A stretch of DNA of 14,046 nt from Burkholderiaceae bacterium. Its GTDB lineage: Bacteria; Pseudomonadota; Gammaproteobacteria; Burkholderiales; Burkholderiaceae. The notes beneath the pieces were generated by a model, which saw only the letters and a list, made by a program, of their open reading frames with translations, made no database searches and was not told the DNA's origin. The DNA lies in assembly GCA_017998575.1 (NCBI GenBank), contig JAGOCV010000074.1, positions 1 through 14,046 of the forward strand. Reading direction: 5' to 3'. Below, piece after piece: positions 1-9,630 of this stretch. Numbering within the stretch: position 1 is the stretch's first letter; every line of letters starts with the position of its first letter. The position numbers were made by a program, and so were the translations under genes.

Positions 1-2922
<2,922 letters not shown>

Positions 2923-2952
2923 GTATTCGGCTTTATGGGGGTGAGGCCGAAC

Positions 2953-2958
2953 ATTCTA
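2953..2958 (-). promoter_or_regulatory. candidate -10 element (TAGAAT) upstream of uvrA
   Basis: Read on the minus strand, TAGAAT lies about 30 bases before the uvrA start codon in the 100-base gap after the DUF4212 gene. It differs from the consensus -10 hexamer by one base. I see no good -35 hexamer at 16-18 bases, and no LexA-type CTGT-N8-ACAG palindrome in the gap, so both a promoter here and SOS control remain unproven. Confidence 0.25.
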
Positions 2959-3022
2959 GGCAGGCGCAATGACACGCGGCGTCACGCGGTCTTGCAAATG
3001 CAACCGGGTGCGCCGGGCGGGA

Positions 3023-3307
3023 TCAGGCGTCGCCGTCGGCCGGCGGAAACCGGCGCTCCAGCCGGTTCATCGTGAGCGCGTAAGCCACGCAGATGCCCAG
3101 GTAGACCAGCAGGCTGCCCTGCACCGACATCCAGTACGAGAACGACCAGCCGAACAGCCGGAAATCGAGGGAACGTGCCAGCGCCGGAATGACGAAGCTG
3201 ACCACGAACCAGGCCAGCAGCAATGCCAGCGTGACGGCGCGTGCGCGCCGCCGGGCAGCACGGGCCGCCACCGCGTCGGCAGCGGGCGGCCGGGCGGCGG
3301 CTTCCAT
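3023..3307 (-). CDS. DUF4212 protein, sodium/substrate symporter small subunit
   Basis: A 94-residue inner-membrane protein matching the family of small subunits that accompany acetate/solute:Na+ symporter large subunits. A basic N-terminus (AARAARRRARA) is followed by a first membrane helix (about 25-43, containing LLLAWFVVSFVIPAL), the GWSFSYWMSVQGSLLVYL stretch that begins a second helix (about 57-80), and the family-typical MNRLERRF ending. I chose ATG at 3307. A TTG at 3313, directly after the stop of the preceding gene, is an alternative and is better spaced from the GAGGG ribosome binding site that lies within the end of that gene. The small gap suggests co-transcription with the 193-residue protein upstream. 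The large subunit that such proteins normally partner is not next door: the next gene downstream is uvrA. Confidence 0.85.
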   Translation of the reverse strand: MEAAARPPAADAVAARAARRRARAVTLALLLAWFVVSFVIPALARSLDFRLFGWSFSYWMSVQGSLLVYLGICVAYALTMNRLERRFPPADGDA

Positions 3308-3313
3308 GGGCAA

Positions 3314-3895
3314 TCAGCCCTCGCCGCGCAGGGCGGCGGCCAGTGGCACGAACTTGTCGGCACCCACCGCGTCGCGGATCTTCGGTGCGACTTCAAGCAG
3401 TTCTTCGTAGCTGCCGGCCGCCTCGACGGCCAGGTTGAGCCGGAAACCGCGCAGGCCCAGCGAGGCCGTGAGCCGGGTCGCCAGCGGATAGGCCAGCTGG
3501 TAGCGGCGGCGGCCTTCTTCCTGCGGCACGGGCTCGAACGACAGCGACGAGGTGCGCGATCCGCCCGCGGACTCCAGCGGCGTCGGGCGGGACGGCCGGC
3601 CCAGCGGCATCGGCCGGGATTCGAGCGGCATGGGGCGCGACAGCGTGCTGGGCGGCGGCTGGGTCAGCGGTCCGCGCGAGGTGCCCGTGCCCTCGGGCGT
3701 GCCTTCGAGCAGGCCCATTTCGAGCATGTGGATGATGTCTTCGGGCGTGACGCCCAGGCCCGACGTGGCCTCAAGCACCTCGGAGAGGCTGCGGCGGCCG
3801 TCGAACAGGATGAAAGCCGAGCGCTGGCGAGGGGTGAGCGGAACCGAACGGTCCTTGAAGGTGCGCTGCCCGATCTCCGTCTTGCTGTAAGCCAT
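3314..3895 (-). CDS. unrecognised 193-residue two-domain protein with proline-rich linker
   Basis: I do not recognise a named family. Residues 1-65 form a compact alpha-rich segment (LTPRQRSAFILFDGRRSLSEVL, then GVTPEDIIHMLEMGLLE) whose helix pattern is reminiscent of a winged-helix fold. Residues 70-125 are Pro/Ser/Arg rich and contain a degenerate repeat RPMPLES, RPMPLG, RPTPLES (87-109). Residues 128-190 form a second conserved-looking segment (RRRYQLAYPLATRL, then YEELLEVAPKIRDAVG). There is no signal peptide or membrane helix, so it is predicted cytoplasmic. The ATG is preceded by GAGGGG at good spacing. It ends within a few bases of the DUF4212 start, implying a shared transcript. Domain order and a DNA- or protein-binding role are inference only. 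Confidence 0.8.
   Translation of the reverse strand: MAYSKTEIGQRTFKDRSVPLTPRQRSAFILFDGRRSLSEVLEATSGLGVTPEDIIHMLEMGLLEGTPEGTGTSRGPLTQPPPSTLSRPMPLESRPMPLGRPSRPTPLESAGGSRTSSLSFEPVPQEEGRRRYQLAYPLATRLTASLGLRGFRLNLAVEAAGSYEELLEVAPKIRDAVGADKFVPLAAALRGEG
3569..3637 (-). repeat. degenerate in-gene repeat encoding RPxPLES-type units
   Basis: Three imperfect units (RPMPLES, RPMPLG, then RPTPLES after an RPS spacer) are encoded in tandem within the linker of the 193-residue protein. Copies are diverged at the DNA level, so this is a protein-level linker repeat and not a fresh tandem duplication. Confidence 0.6.
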
Positions 3896-3989
3896 GGACC
3901 CCTCGAGATTTTTTTCTTGCGCGAATCTTACTGGCCGCCCGGCCGCCCGCTACCGGAAAGACCCTGCCGCAGCCGGGTCACGGGCACCG

Positions 3990-4169
3990 TCAGGGTGCGC
4001 TGGCGGCAGGCGTCGGCACGGGCGCGGCGGCCGGGGCCGCAGCGGCTGGCTTGGCGTGTATGTCGCCGCTGTGCTTCTCGCCACCCATCTCGATCTTGTC
4101 ACCCGCCTGGGAGATGAAATACAGGGCAGCAGCCGCGAAGATGACAAAGCCGACAGCGATTTTCCACAT
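3990..4169 (-). CDS. small membrane-anchored protein, 59 residues
   Basis: A short hypothetical protein beginning MWKIAVGFVIF, with one hydrophobic segment (residues 3-20). This is followed by a short polar part (QAGDKIEMGGEKHSGDIHAK) and an Ala/Pro-rich tail from residue 41 to the end. It is probably anchored in the inner membrane by its N-terminus with the tail in the periplasm. The start at 4169 is fixed by a strong AAGGAG ribosome binding site eight bases upstream; a longer in-frame version from further upstream lacks such a site. The gene stands alone between the terminator of the transporter gene and the 193-residue protein, 94 bases upstream of the latter. Function unknown. Base composition does not differ visibly from its neighbours. 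Confidence 0.75.
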   Translation of the reverse strand: MWKIAVGFVIFAAAALYFISQAGDKIEMGGEKHSGDIHAKPAAAAPAAAPVPTPAASAP

Positions 4170-4177
4170 GAAACGCA

Positions 4178-4183
4178 CTCCTT
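4178..4183 (-). promoter_or_regulatory. ribosome binding site AAGGAG that decides the 59-residue start
   Basis: The minus strand reads AAGGAG followed by TGCGTTTC and then ATG. This near-perfect Shine-Dalgarno sequence supports translation from 4169 and not from the upstream in-frame codon at 4214. Confidence 0.75.
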
Positions 4184-4221
4184 GATGAAAAAGCAGGGGC
4201 GACACGACACACACCCCTCAT

Positions 4222-4254
4222 GAAAAAGGCCTCATGCCCGAAGGCATGAGGCCT
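4222..4254 (-). terminator. intrinsic terminator after the MFS gene
   Basis: The minus strand reads AGGCCTCATGCC, loop TTCG, then GGCATGAGGCCT, followed at once by TTTTC. The 12-bp stem is perfect, is closed by a stable C(UUCG)G tetraloop and is followed by a U run. It lies about 50 bases past the MFS stop codon and would separate that transcript from the 59-residue gene. Confidence 0.92.
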
Positions 4255-4266
4255 GTGGGACCGTGG

Positions 4267-4291
4267 GGCCCGCCACCGGAGGCGGCGGGCC
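4267..4291 (-). other. GC-rich hairpin between the MFS stop and the terminator
   Basis: GGCCCGCC (4267-4274) and GGCGGGCC (4284-4291) form a perfect 8-bp stem with a 9-base loop. No U run follows on either strand. It may protect the transcript 3' end or act as a pause before the terminator; it could also be incidental in GC-rich DNA. Confidence 0.5.
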
Positions 4292-4306
4292 GGCGCGGCA
4301 CGGGCG

Positions 4307-5974
4307 TCAGTCGTTGGCGTAGATGTCCACGTCCTTCGTCTCACGCACGAACAGCGTGCCGACCACCAGCGTCATGCCGGCGATGATGATCGGGTACCAG
4401 AGGCCGTTGTACATGTTGCCGGTCGAGGCCACGATGGCGAACGCGGTGGTGGGCAGCAGGCCGCCGAACCAGCCGTTGCCGATGTGATACGGCAGGCTCA
4501 TCGACGTGTAGCGGATGCGCGTCGGGAACAGTTCCACCAGCATGGCGGCGATCGGGCCGTACACCATGGTCACCAGCAGCACCAGATAGAACAGGATGGC
4601 GATCATCATCACCTTGTTCATCTTGGCCGGGTCGGCCTTGGCGGGGTAGCCGGCCAGCTTCAGATCGTCGGCCACTTCCTTCTTGAAGGCGGCGATGGCG
4701 GCGGCCGAGGCGGCGTCGAACTTCAGGTCGACCACGTTGCCGGTGGGCGCCGTCACGGTCTTGTCGCCGATCTTGATCACGGCGGGAGAGCCGGCCGGGC
4801 CAATCGCGTTCTCATAGCTCACCGAGTTCTGCACCAGGTAACGCTTGGCGATGTCGCACGAGCTGCGGAAGTCGATCTCGCGCGCCACCGGGTTGCCCTG
4901 GAACGAGCAGGTGGCCGGGTCGGCCGTCACCACCACGCCAGCCGTGGCCTGCGCGCGGGCCAGGTCGGGGTTGGCGGCGGACGTGAGCGCCTTGAACACC
5001 GGGAAGTACGTCAGCACCGCCAGCAGGCAGCCGGCCATGATGATGGGCTTGCGGCCGATCTTGTCGGACAGCGTGCCGAACACGATGAAGAACGGCGTGC
5101 CCAGCAGCAGCGCGGCGGCGATCATCAGGTTGGCGGTGGTCGCGTCGACCTTGAGCTGCTGCGTCAGGAAGAACAGCGCGTAGAACTGGCCCGTGTACCA
5201 GACCACGGCCTGGCCGGCCGTCAGGCCCACCAGCGCCAGGATCACGATCTTCAGGTTCTTCCATTGGCCGAACGATTCGGCCAGCGGCGCCTTGGAGGTC
5301 TTGCCTTCGGCCTTCATGCGCTGGAAGGCGGGCGATTCGGAGAGCGAGAGACGGATCCACACCGAGATCCCCAGCAGCAGGATGGAGACCAGGAACGGAA
5401 TGCGCCAGCCCCACTCGGCGAAGGCCTGCTCACCCAGCCAGGTGCGCACGCCCAGGATCACCAGCAGCGACAGGAACAGGCCCAGCGTCGCCGTGGTCTG
5501 GATCCAGGAGGTGTAGGCACCCCGCTTGCCGTGCGGTGCGTGCTCGGCCACGTAGGTGGCCGCACCGCCGTACTCGCCGCCCAGTGCCAGGCCCTGCAGC
5601 ATGCGCAGGATGATCAGGATGACGGGCGCGGCCACGCCGATGGTGGCGTAGGTGGGAAGCAGGCCCACGATGAACGTGGACAGGCCCATGATCAGGATGG
5701 TGACCAGGAAGGTGTACTTGCGGCCGATCATGTCGCCCAGGCGGCCGAACACGATGGCGCCGAACGGGCGCACCAGGAAGCCCGCGGCGAAGGCCAGCAG
5801 CGCGAAGATGAACGCGGCGCCCGCGTCCAGCCCGCTGAAGAACTGGCGCGCGATGATCGCGGCCAGCGAACCGTAGAGGTAGAAGTCGTACCACTCGAAC
5901 ACGGTGCCCAGCGACGAGGCGAAGATGACTTTCTTCTCCTCCGGCGTCATGGGCCTGTTTTCAGCAGTTGCCAT
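4307..5974 (-). CDS. MFS transporter of the metabolite:H+ symporter (MHS) type
   Basis: A 555-residue inner-membrane secondary transporter with twelve predicted helices. Family marks are SLGTVFEWYDFYLYGSLA in helix 1 (about 20-38), the loop 2-3 motif GRLGDMIGRK (77-86), RMLQGLALGGEYGG in helix 4 (124-137), EHAPHGKRG (144-152) and the repeat of the loop motif GTLSDKIGRKP (300-310). These resemble ProP/KgtP-like carriers of organic acids and osmolytes; the substrate cannot be read from sequence. The protein is about 100 residues longer than the usual 430-450 because of an insert between helices 9 and 10 (about 333-452), predicted periplasmic, with Cys356 and Cys373. The start is an ATG with GGAGA seven bases upstream. 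It is a single-gene unit ending at a strong terminator. No adjacent regulator or catabolic gene hints at its substrate. Confidence 0.93.
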   Translation of the reverse strand: MATAENRPMTPEEKKVIFASSLGTVFEWYDFYLYGSLAAIIARQFFSGLDAGAAFIFALLAFAAGFLVRPFGAIVFGRLGDMIGRKYTFLVTILIMGLSTFIVGLLPTYATIGVAAPVILIILRMLQGLALGGEYGGAATYVAEHAPHGKRGAYTSWIQTTATLGLFLSLLVILGVRTWLGEQAFAEWGWRIPFLVSILLLGISVWIRLSLSESPAFQRMKAEGKTSKAPLAESFGQWKNLKIVILALVGLTAGQAVVWYTGQFYALFFLTQQLKVDATTANLMIAAALLLGTPFFIVFGTLSDKIGRKPIIMAGCLLAVLTYFPVFKALTSAANPDLARAQATAGVVVTADPATCSFQGNPVAREIDFRSSCDIAKRYLVQNSVSYENAIGPAGSPAVIKIGDKTVTAPTGNVVDLKFDAASAAAIAAFKKEVADDLKLAGYPAKADPAKMNKVMMIAILFYLVLLVTMVYGPIAAMLVELFPTRIRYTSMSLPYHIGNGWFGGLLPTTAFAIVASTGNMYNGLWYPIIIAGMTLVVGTLFVRETKDVDIYAND

Positions 5975-6166
5975 GGGTTGTCTCCAGTTTGGTTATGCGG
6001 CGCGCCCGCAAGGCACGGGCAGCCTGGGGGGCATTCTTGGAGACGCCACTGACCGCGTTCTGACGCGAATCCAACAGGGGCTGACGAATTAGGGTGAAAC
6101 CCGCGGCCCGGGTTTCGTGATGCGGAAGCCCGCCTGCAAGCAGGCGAAATCGCCGTGCCGTCGCCG
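5975..6166. other. 192-base intergenic region between the MFS and isomerase genes
   Basis: This gap holds the MFS ribosome binding site (GGAGA on the minus strand, near 5980-5986) and the two hairpins listed separately. It should also contain the MFS promoter, but I see no convincing -35/-10 pair. No open frame here looks like a gene. Confidence 0.5.
6096..6146 (-). terminator. possible terminator region: two consecutive hairpins after the isomerase gene
   Basis: On the minus strand, downstream of the isomerase stop, CGCCTG-CTTG-CAGGCG (6131-6146) is followed by GAAACCCG-GGCCG-CGGGTTTC (6096-6116). Both stems are perfect (6 and 8 bp). Neither is followed by a clear U run, so they may be weak terminators, 3'-end stabilisers, or incidental structure. 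Confidence 0.4.
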
Positions 6167-6808
6167 TCAGTCGCGCGGCTTCAGCCCGCTCGGCAGCATG
6201 GACGCCGCCTTCCATGCCGGCCCTTCGAACCACGCATCACCCGTGAGCGCGGCGCGCAGCATCGGCAGGGCGTCGAGGCCCCAGAAGTGGCGGCCGTCGG
6301 CCACCAGCATGGGCACGCCGAAGATGCCCTGTGCGATCGCTGCGTCCGTGCTGGCGCGCAGCTGGTCCTTGACCTCGGCGCCGGCCACGTCGCGCGCGGG
6401 CGCGAGGCGCCCGGTCAGCACGGCCAGGCGTGCCGCATCGGTTGCGTCGCCGCCGCCGTTCCACACGTGGCGGAAGATCGTCTCGCAGACGTGGCGGTTG
6501 GCCGCGCCGCCCTCGCCGCACGCGATGGCCAGCCGCAGCAGCGGCAGCGGGTTGAAGGGGTGCGCGGCCGGCAGGTCCATGGCGATGCCGTGCGTGTGGG
6601 CCAGCCATTGCACGTGGCGATACGTCCAGTCGCGTTTGTGGGCAGTCTCGGCCGGGCCGGGCACCTGGCCTGCGGCCAGCAGCGCGCCCAGCAGCACGGG
6701 GCGGTATTCGACGCTGTGGCTCACGCCTTCCAGCACGTGCGGCAGCCGCTCGAACGCGAGCATGGCGTAGGGCGAGAGGAAGTCGAGGTGGAAGACGATG
6801 TGCTTCAT
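6167..6808 (-). CDS. 2-hydroxychromene-2-carboxylate isomerase-like protein (DsbA/GST-kappa fold)
   Basis: A 213-residue cytoplasmic thioredoxin-fold protein. It opens with HIVFHLDFLSPYAMLAFERL, where Ser12 (in LSPY) occupies the glutathione-activating position of HCCA isomerases. It keeps the NPLPLLRLA segment (86-94) typical of that family and the cis-proline loop GIFGVPMLV (161-169). Known relatives isomerise a glutathione-dependent intermediate of naphthalene breakdown, but many chromosomal copies have no known substrate, and no aromatic pathway genes are visible here. Its ATG overlaps the stop of the DUF1289 gene as ATGA, so translation is probably coupled. A longer in-frame reading upstream of 6808 is arginine-rich shadow sequence of that gene. 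Confidence 0.88.
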   Translation of the reverse strand: MKHIVFHLDFLSPYAMLAFERLPHVLEGVSHSVEYRPVLLGALLAAGQVPGPAETAHKRDWTYRHVQWLAHTHGIAMDLPAAHPFNPLPLLRLAIACGEGGAANRHVCETIFRHVWNGGGDATDAARLAVLTGRLAPARDVAGAEVKDQLRASTDAAIAQGIFGVPMLVADGRHFWGLDALPMLRAALTGDAWFEGPAWKAASMLPSGLKPRD

Positions 6809-7092
6809 GGCGTGGGCGGCGCAGCGGCCGGGCGGGTGGACAGGCGGGTAGCGCGTTCGGCCACGCGCTGCCAGATGACACGGCGGAGCGCATCGTCGGC
6901 GCGGCTCCAGCCGGCGATCTCGTCGAGGCTGCGCAGGCAGCCGGCGCACAGGCCCAGCGCCTCATCCATGCGGCAGACCGACACGCAGGGCGACGGCAGG
7001 TCCTGCGCGTCGACGGCGCTGGCGATCATGCGCGCGCGCAGTATCAGGCGCCGCCGCGTGCCGGCGAGCGCCGGGTCGGCCGCGCTGGTCAT
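6805..7092 (-). CDS. DUF1289 small cysteine-rich protein
   Basis: A 95-residue protein whose core SPCVSVCRMDEALGLCAGC (34-52) carries four cysteines (36, 40, 49, 52) in the spacing of the DUF1289 family, followed by the family-typical LDEIAGWS and WQRVAER. The cysteine arrangement suggests a metal or Fe-S site, but function is unknown. The start at 7092 is chosen because it gives an ATGA overlap with the YbaK-type gene and has AGGAG nine bases upstream. It lies between two genes joined to it by 4-base overlaps, so the three probably form one translation unit. The C-terminal Ala/Pro tail appears unstructured. Confidence 0.87.
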   Translation of the reverse strand: MTSAADPALAGTRRRLILRARMIASAVDAQDLPSPCVSVCRMDEALGLCAGCLRSLDEIAGWSRADDALRRVIWQRVAERATRLSTRPAAAPPTP

Positions 7093-7592
7093 GCCGCGGG
7101 CTCCTGCGTAACGTCGGCCAGCGGCGCGCCCGTGAGCCTTTCGAGATCGGCCGGCGCCAGCCGGAACACGCCGTGCGGATGGCCGGCTGCCGCCCACACC
7201 TCGCCGAATCGCAGCAGCTCGCGGTCGATCAGCGTGACAGGCTTGTGCGTGTGGGCCACGGGCGAGACGCCGCCGATGGCGAAGCCGGTGCGGCCGCGCA
7301 CGAAATCCGCATCGGCCCGGCCCAGCGCGCCCACCAGCGCGGCCACCTTCTTCTCGTCGACACGGCGGTCGCCGGAGGTGACCACCAGCACGGCGGCCTC
7401 GTCGCTCTTGCGGCGGAAGATGATGCTCTTGGCGATCTGGCCCAGCTGCACGCCCAGCGCGTCGGCCGCTTCCTGCGCGGTGCGAGCGGCGCCGTCGAGC
7501 ATGACGGGCGCATGCGCGTGGCCCAGGCGTTCGAGTTCACGCGCGACACGCTGGACGCCGTCGGGCAGGGGCTTGAGTTCGGCTCCACACAT
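7089..7592 (-). CDS. YbaK/EbsC-family protein (aminoacyl-tRNA deacylase domain)
   Basis: A 167-residue single-domain protein of the family that hydrolyses mischarged tRNAs, such as Cys-tRNA(Pro), in trans. It shows the conserved lysine in GQIAKSIIFR (Lys55), VTSGDRRVDEKKVAAL (71-86), FAIGGVSPVAH (104-114) and the late GVFRLAPADLERLTG (141-155). These are the usual landmarks of the substrate pocket. Which amino acid it removes cannot be told. I chose ATG at 7592; a GTG at 7601 adds three residues, and neither has a strong ribosome binding site. It is separated from liuE by about 70 bases, so it could belong to the liu transcript or start its own. Confidence 0.9.
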   Translation of the reverse strand: MCGAELKPLPDGVQRVARELERLGHAHAPVMLDGAARTAQEAADALGVQLGQIAKSIIFRRKSDEAAVLVVTSGDRRVDEKKVAALVGALGRADADFVRGRTGFAIGGVSPVAHTHKPVTLIDRELLRFGEVWAAAGHPHGVFRLAPADLERLTGAPLADVTQEPAA

Positions 7593-7661
7593 GGTCGGCA
7601 CGGTACTGGATGAAAACCGCGATTCTCGCCTGCCCGGCTCCGCCGTCGCACCGTGCTCGGG

Positions 7662-8582
7662 TCAGCCGGCGCGTTGATTGATGAGCGCCGTGGCGGCGCG
7701 CGAATTGGGCTTGCGCTGCAGGAAATCGCTGATGTAGCGGCCCGCGTCGATCAGCTTGTCCAGATCGATGCCGGTGTCGATGCCCATGCCGTGCAGCATG
7801 TACACCACGTCTTCGGTGGCCACGTTGCCCGTGGCGCCCCTGGCGTAGGGGCAGCCGCCCAGCCCGGCGCTGGAGGCGTCGTACTGCCACACGCCCAGCT
7901 CCAGCGATGCCAGTGTGTTGGCCAGCGCCTGACCGTAGGTGTCGTGGAAGTGGCCGGCCAGCAGGTCGAGCGGATAGTGGCGCAGCGCGGCTTCCATCGC
8001 GGCCTGCACCTTGCGCGGCGTGCCGACGCCGATGGTGTCGGCCACGTAGATCTCATCCACGCCGATGTCCTTCATGAGTCGCGCCACCAGCTCCACGCGT
8101 GAGGGCGGCACCTCGCCTTCATACGGGCACCCCACGGCGCACGAGATGGCGCCGCGCGAGCGGATGCCCTTGTCGCGCGCGGCCGCCACCACGGGCGCGA
8201 AGCGCTCGATGCTCTCGGCGATGGAGCAGTTGATGTTCTTCTGGCTGAACGCCTCGCTGGCCGCGCCGAACACCACGATTTCGTCGGGCCACTGCGCGCG
8301 GTCGGGCGCCACCGCGGCCTCGAAGCCCTTCATGTTGGGCGTGAGCACCGAATAGCGCACGCCCGGTTTGCGCTGGATGCCGGCCATGACCTCGGCCGCG
8401 TCGGCCATCTGCGGCACCCACTTGGGGCTCACGAAGCTCGTGGCTTCGATGCTGCGCACGCCCGCATCCTGCAGGCGGTGCACCAGGCCGATCTTGATGT
8501 CGGCGGGCACTTCGCCCTTCTCGTTCTGCAGGCCGTCGCGCGGGCCGACGTCGGTGATCTTCACGCGGGTGGGCAATGTCAT
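7662..8582 (-). CDS. liuE: hydroxymethylglutaryl-CoA lyase
   Basis: Cleaves 3-hydroxy-3-methylglutaryl-CoA to acetyl-CoA and acetoacetate, the last step of leucine breakdown. The 306-residue TIM-barrel protein has the DRE-TIM type opening ITDVGPRDGLQNE with Arg15 and Asp16, the EATSFVSPKWVPQMAD substrate segment (46-61), the metal histidines in HFHDTYGQ (His211, His213) and the catalytic cysteine loop GLGGCPYA (Cys244). These match the essential Arg41/Asp42/His233/His235/Cys266 of the human enzyme. Length is normal for bacterial forms. ATG with AAGGAG seven bases upstream. Its place behind liuB, liuC and liuD confirms the pathway assignment. Confidence 0.96.
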   Translation of the reverse strand: MTLPTRVKITDVGPRDGLQNEKGEVPADIKIGLVHRLQDAGVRSIEATSFVSPKWVPQMADAAEVMAGIQRKPGVRYSVLTPNMKGFEAAVAPDRAQWPDEIVVFGAASEAFSQKNINCSIAESIERFAPVVAAARDKGIRSRGAISCAVGCPYEGEVPPSRVELVARLMKDIGVDEIYVADTIGVGTPRKVQAAMEAALRHYPLDLLAGHFHDTYGQALANTLASLELGVWQYDASSAGLGGCPYARGATGNVATEDVVYMLHGMGIDTGIDLDKLIDAGRYISDFLQRKPNSRAATALINQRAG

Positions 8583-8642
8583 GGGTGTCTCCTTGTTCTG
8601 TGCGGCAGGGCCGGGGTCGTGGTGTCTCGCCGTACCGTGGAT

Positions 8643-9575
8643 TCAATAGCCGCGCGCGCGGTCCACCACGCCGGTGACGGGCTCGCCCCGCCCCAGCGCG
8701 TGGATCTTGCCGGCGATCTGCGCCACACATTCGTGCACCAGGCTGCGCGCCGAGGTGTGCGGCGTCACGGTGATCCTGGGGTGGCGCCAGAACGCATGCG
8801 CGGCCGGCAGCGGCTCGGTGCGGAAGACGTCGAGCGTGGCACCGGCCAGCCGCCCTTCGTCCAGCAGCGCGACGAGGTCGTCCTCGACCAGGTGCGCACC
8901 GCGCGCGACGTTGATGAGATAGCCGCCCGGCCGCAGCTTCGACAGCGTGCGGCGATTGAGGATGCCTTCGGTCTCGGGCGTGAGCGGCAGCAGGCACACG
9001 AGGATGCGCGTGGCCGCGAGGAATTCGTCGAAGCCTTCCGCGCCCGCGTAGCTGCGCACGCCGGCCAGCTGGTGCGGCGTGCGGCTCCAGCCCACCACGG
9101 GGAACTCGAACGCCGCCACGGCACGCGCCACGCGCGCGCCCAGCACGCCAAGGCCGAGCACGCCCACGGGGAAGTCCTCGCGCGGCAGCGGATCGCGGTC
9201 CGTCCAGCGGCCTGCGGCCTGGTCGGCGGCGAAGGCATCGAGGCCGCGGTAGTGGCGGATAACGGCATGCGTCACGTACTCGGCCATCTGCACGCCCATG
9301 CCCGCGTCTTCCACGCGCACCATCGGCATACCCGGCGGCAGGCGCAGGCCGACGAGGGCATCGACGCCCGCGCCGATGTTGAACACCGCGCGCAGGCCCG
9401 GGTGCGCATCGACGAAGGCCTGCGGCGGGCGCCACACCACGGCGTAGTCGGCCGGGCGTGGCGGATCGCCGGGCTGCCCGGCGAAGAGGTTGGCATCGGG
9501 CAGCGCCTGACGGAAGGCGGCCATCCAGGTGTCGGGTGCGAAGCCCGTGAAGCAGAAGGCGATGTTCACGGGCAC
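8643..9575 (-). CDS. ghrA: D-2-hydroxyacid dehydrogenase, GhrA-type (glyoxylate/hydroxypyruvate reductase A)
   Basis: A 310-residue cytoplasmic NAD(P)-dependent reductase of 2-oxoacids such as glyoxylate. The Rossmann motif GVLGLGVLG lies at 138-146. GWSRT follows the second strand, and the Arg165 here favours NADPH. Catalytic residues are Arg225 (INVARG), Glu254 (RTEPLP) and His273 (TPHTSA). The N-terminal part has the GhrA-like FNIGAGVD and AEYV. The best start is a GTG at 9575; GTG at 9569 is possible, and no strong ribosome binding site is seen for either. It lies between liuD (55-base gap) and liuE (60-base gap) in the same direction. This is not a step of the leucine pathway, so its presence may be historical or may provide another 2-oxo/hydroxyacid conversion. 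The exact substrate is unproven. Confidence 0.9.
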   Translation of the reverse strand: MPVNIAFCFTGFAPDTWMAAFRQALPDANLFAGQPGDPPRPADYAVVWRPPQAFVDAHPGLRAVFNIGAGVDALVGLRLPPGMPMVRVEDAGMGVQMAEYVTHAVIRHYRGLDAFAADQAAGRWTDRDPLPREDFPVGVLGLGVLGARVARAVAAFEFPVVGWSRTPHQLAGVRSYAGAEGFDEFLAATRILVCLLPLTPETEGILNRRTLSKLRPGGYLINVARGAHLVEDDLVALLDEGRLAGATLDVFRTEPLPAAHAFWRHPRITVTPHTSARSLVHECVAQIAGKIHALGRGEPVTGVVDRARGY

Positions 9576-9630
9576 GAGTCTGACAGCGTTGATGCAGCCC
9601 CGTGGCAGTGTCGGACTTGCCGCCGTGCGC

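Noticed and set aside
2923..3022. LexA/SOS box upstream of uvrA
   Set aside because: No CTGT-N8-ACAG-type palindrome is visible. TTGCA-AA-TGCAA at about 2993-3004 is a short palindrome of unclear meaning.
3897..3989. Search for a gene or terminator between the 59- and 193-residue genes, including the T7 run at 3909-3915
   Set aside because: On the coding strand the run is A-rich and lies just upstream of a ribosome binding site; no GC hairpin precedes the T run on the plus strand, so it is not a terminator.
4484..6052. Plus-strand open frame opposite the MFS gene
   Set aside because: No membrane segments or motifs and a biased His/Gln/Asp composition; it mirrors the transporter codons.
8119..9435. 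Minus-strand open frame spanning parts of liuE and the dehydrogenase gene
   Set aside because: It runs in another frame across two well-supported genes and is Arg/Ala-rich with no domain.
9579..9615. Possible hairpin between liuD and the dehydrogenase gene
   Set aside because: Only a 7-bp imperfect stem with a loop of about 23 bases and no U run; likely chance.
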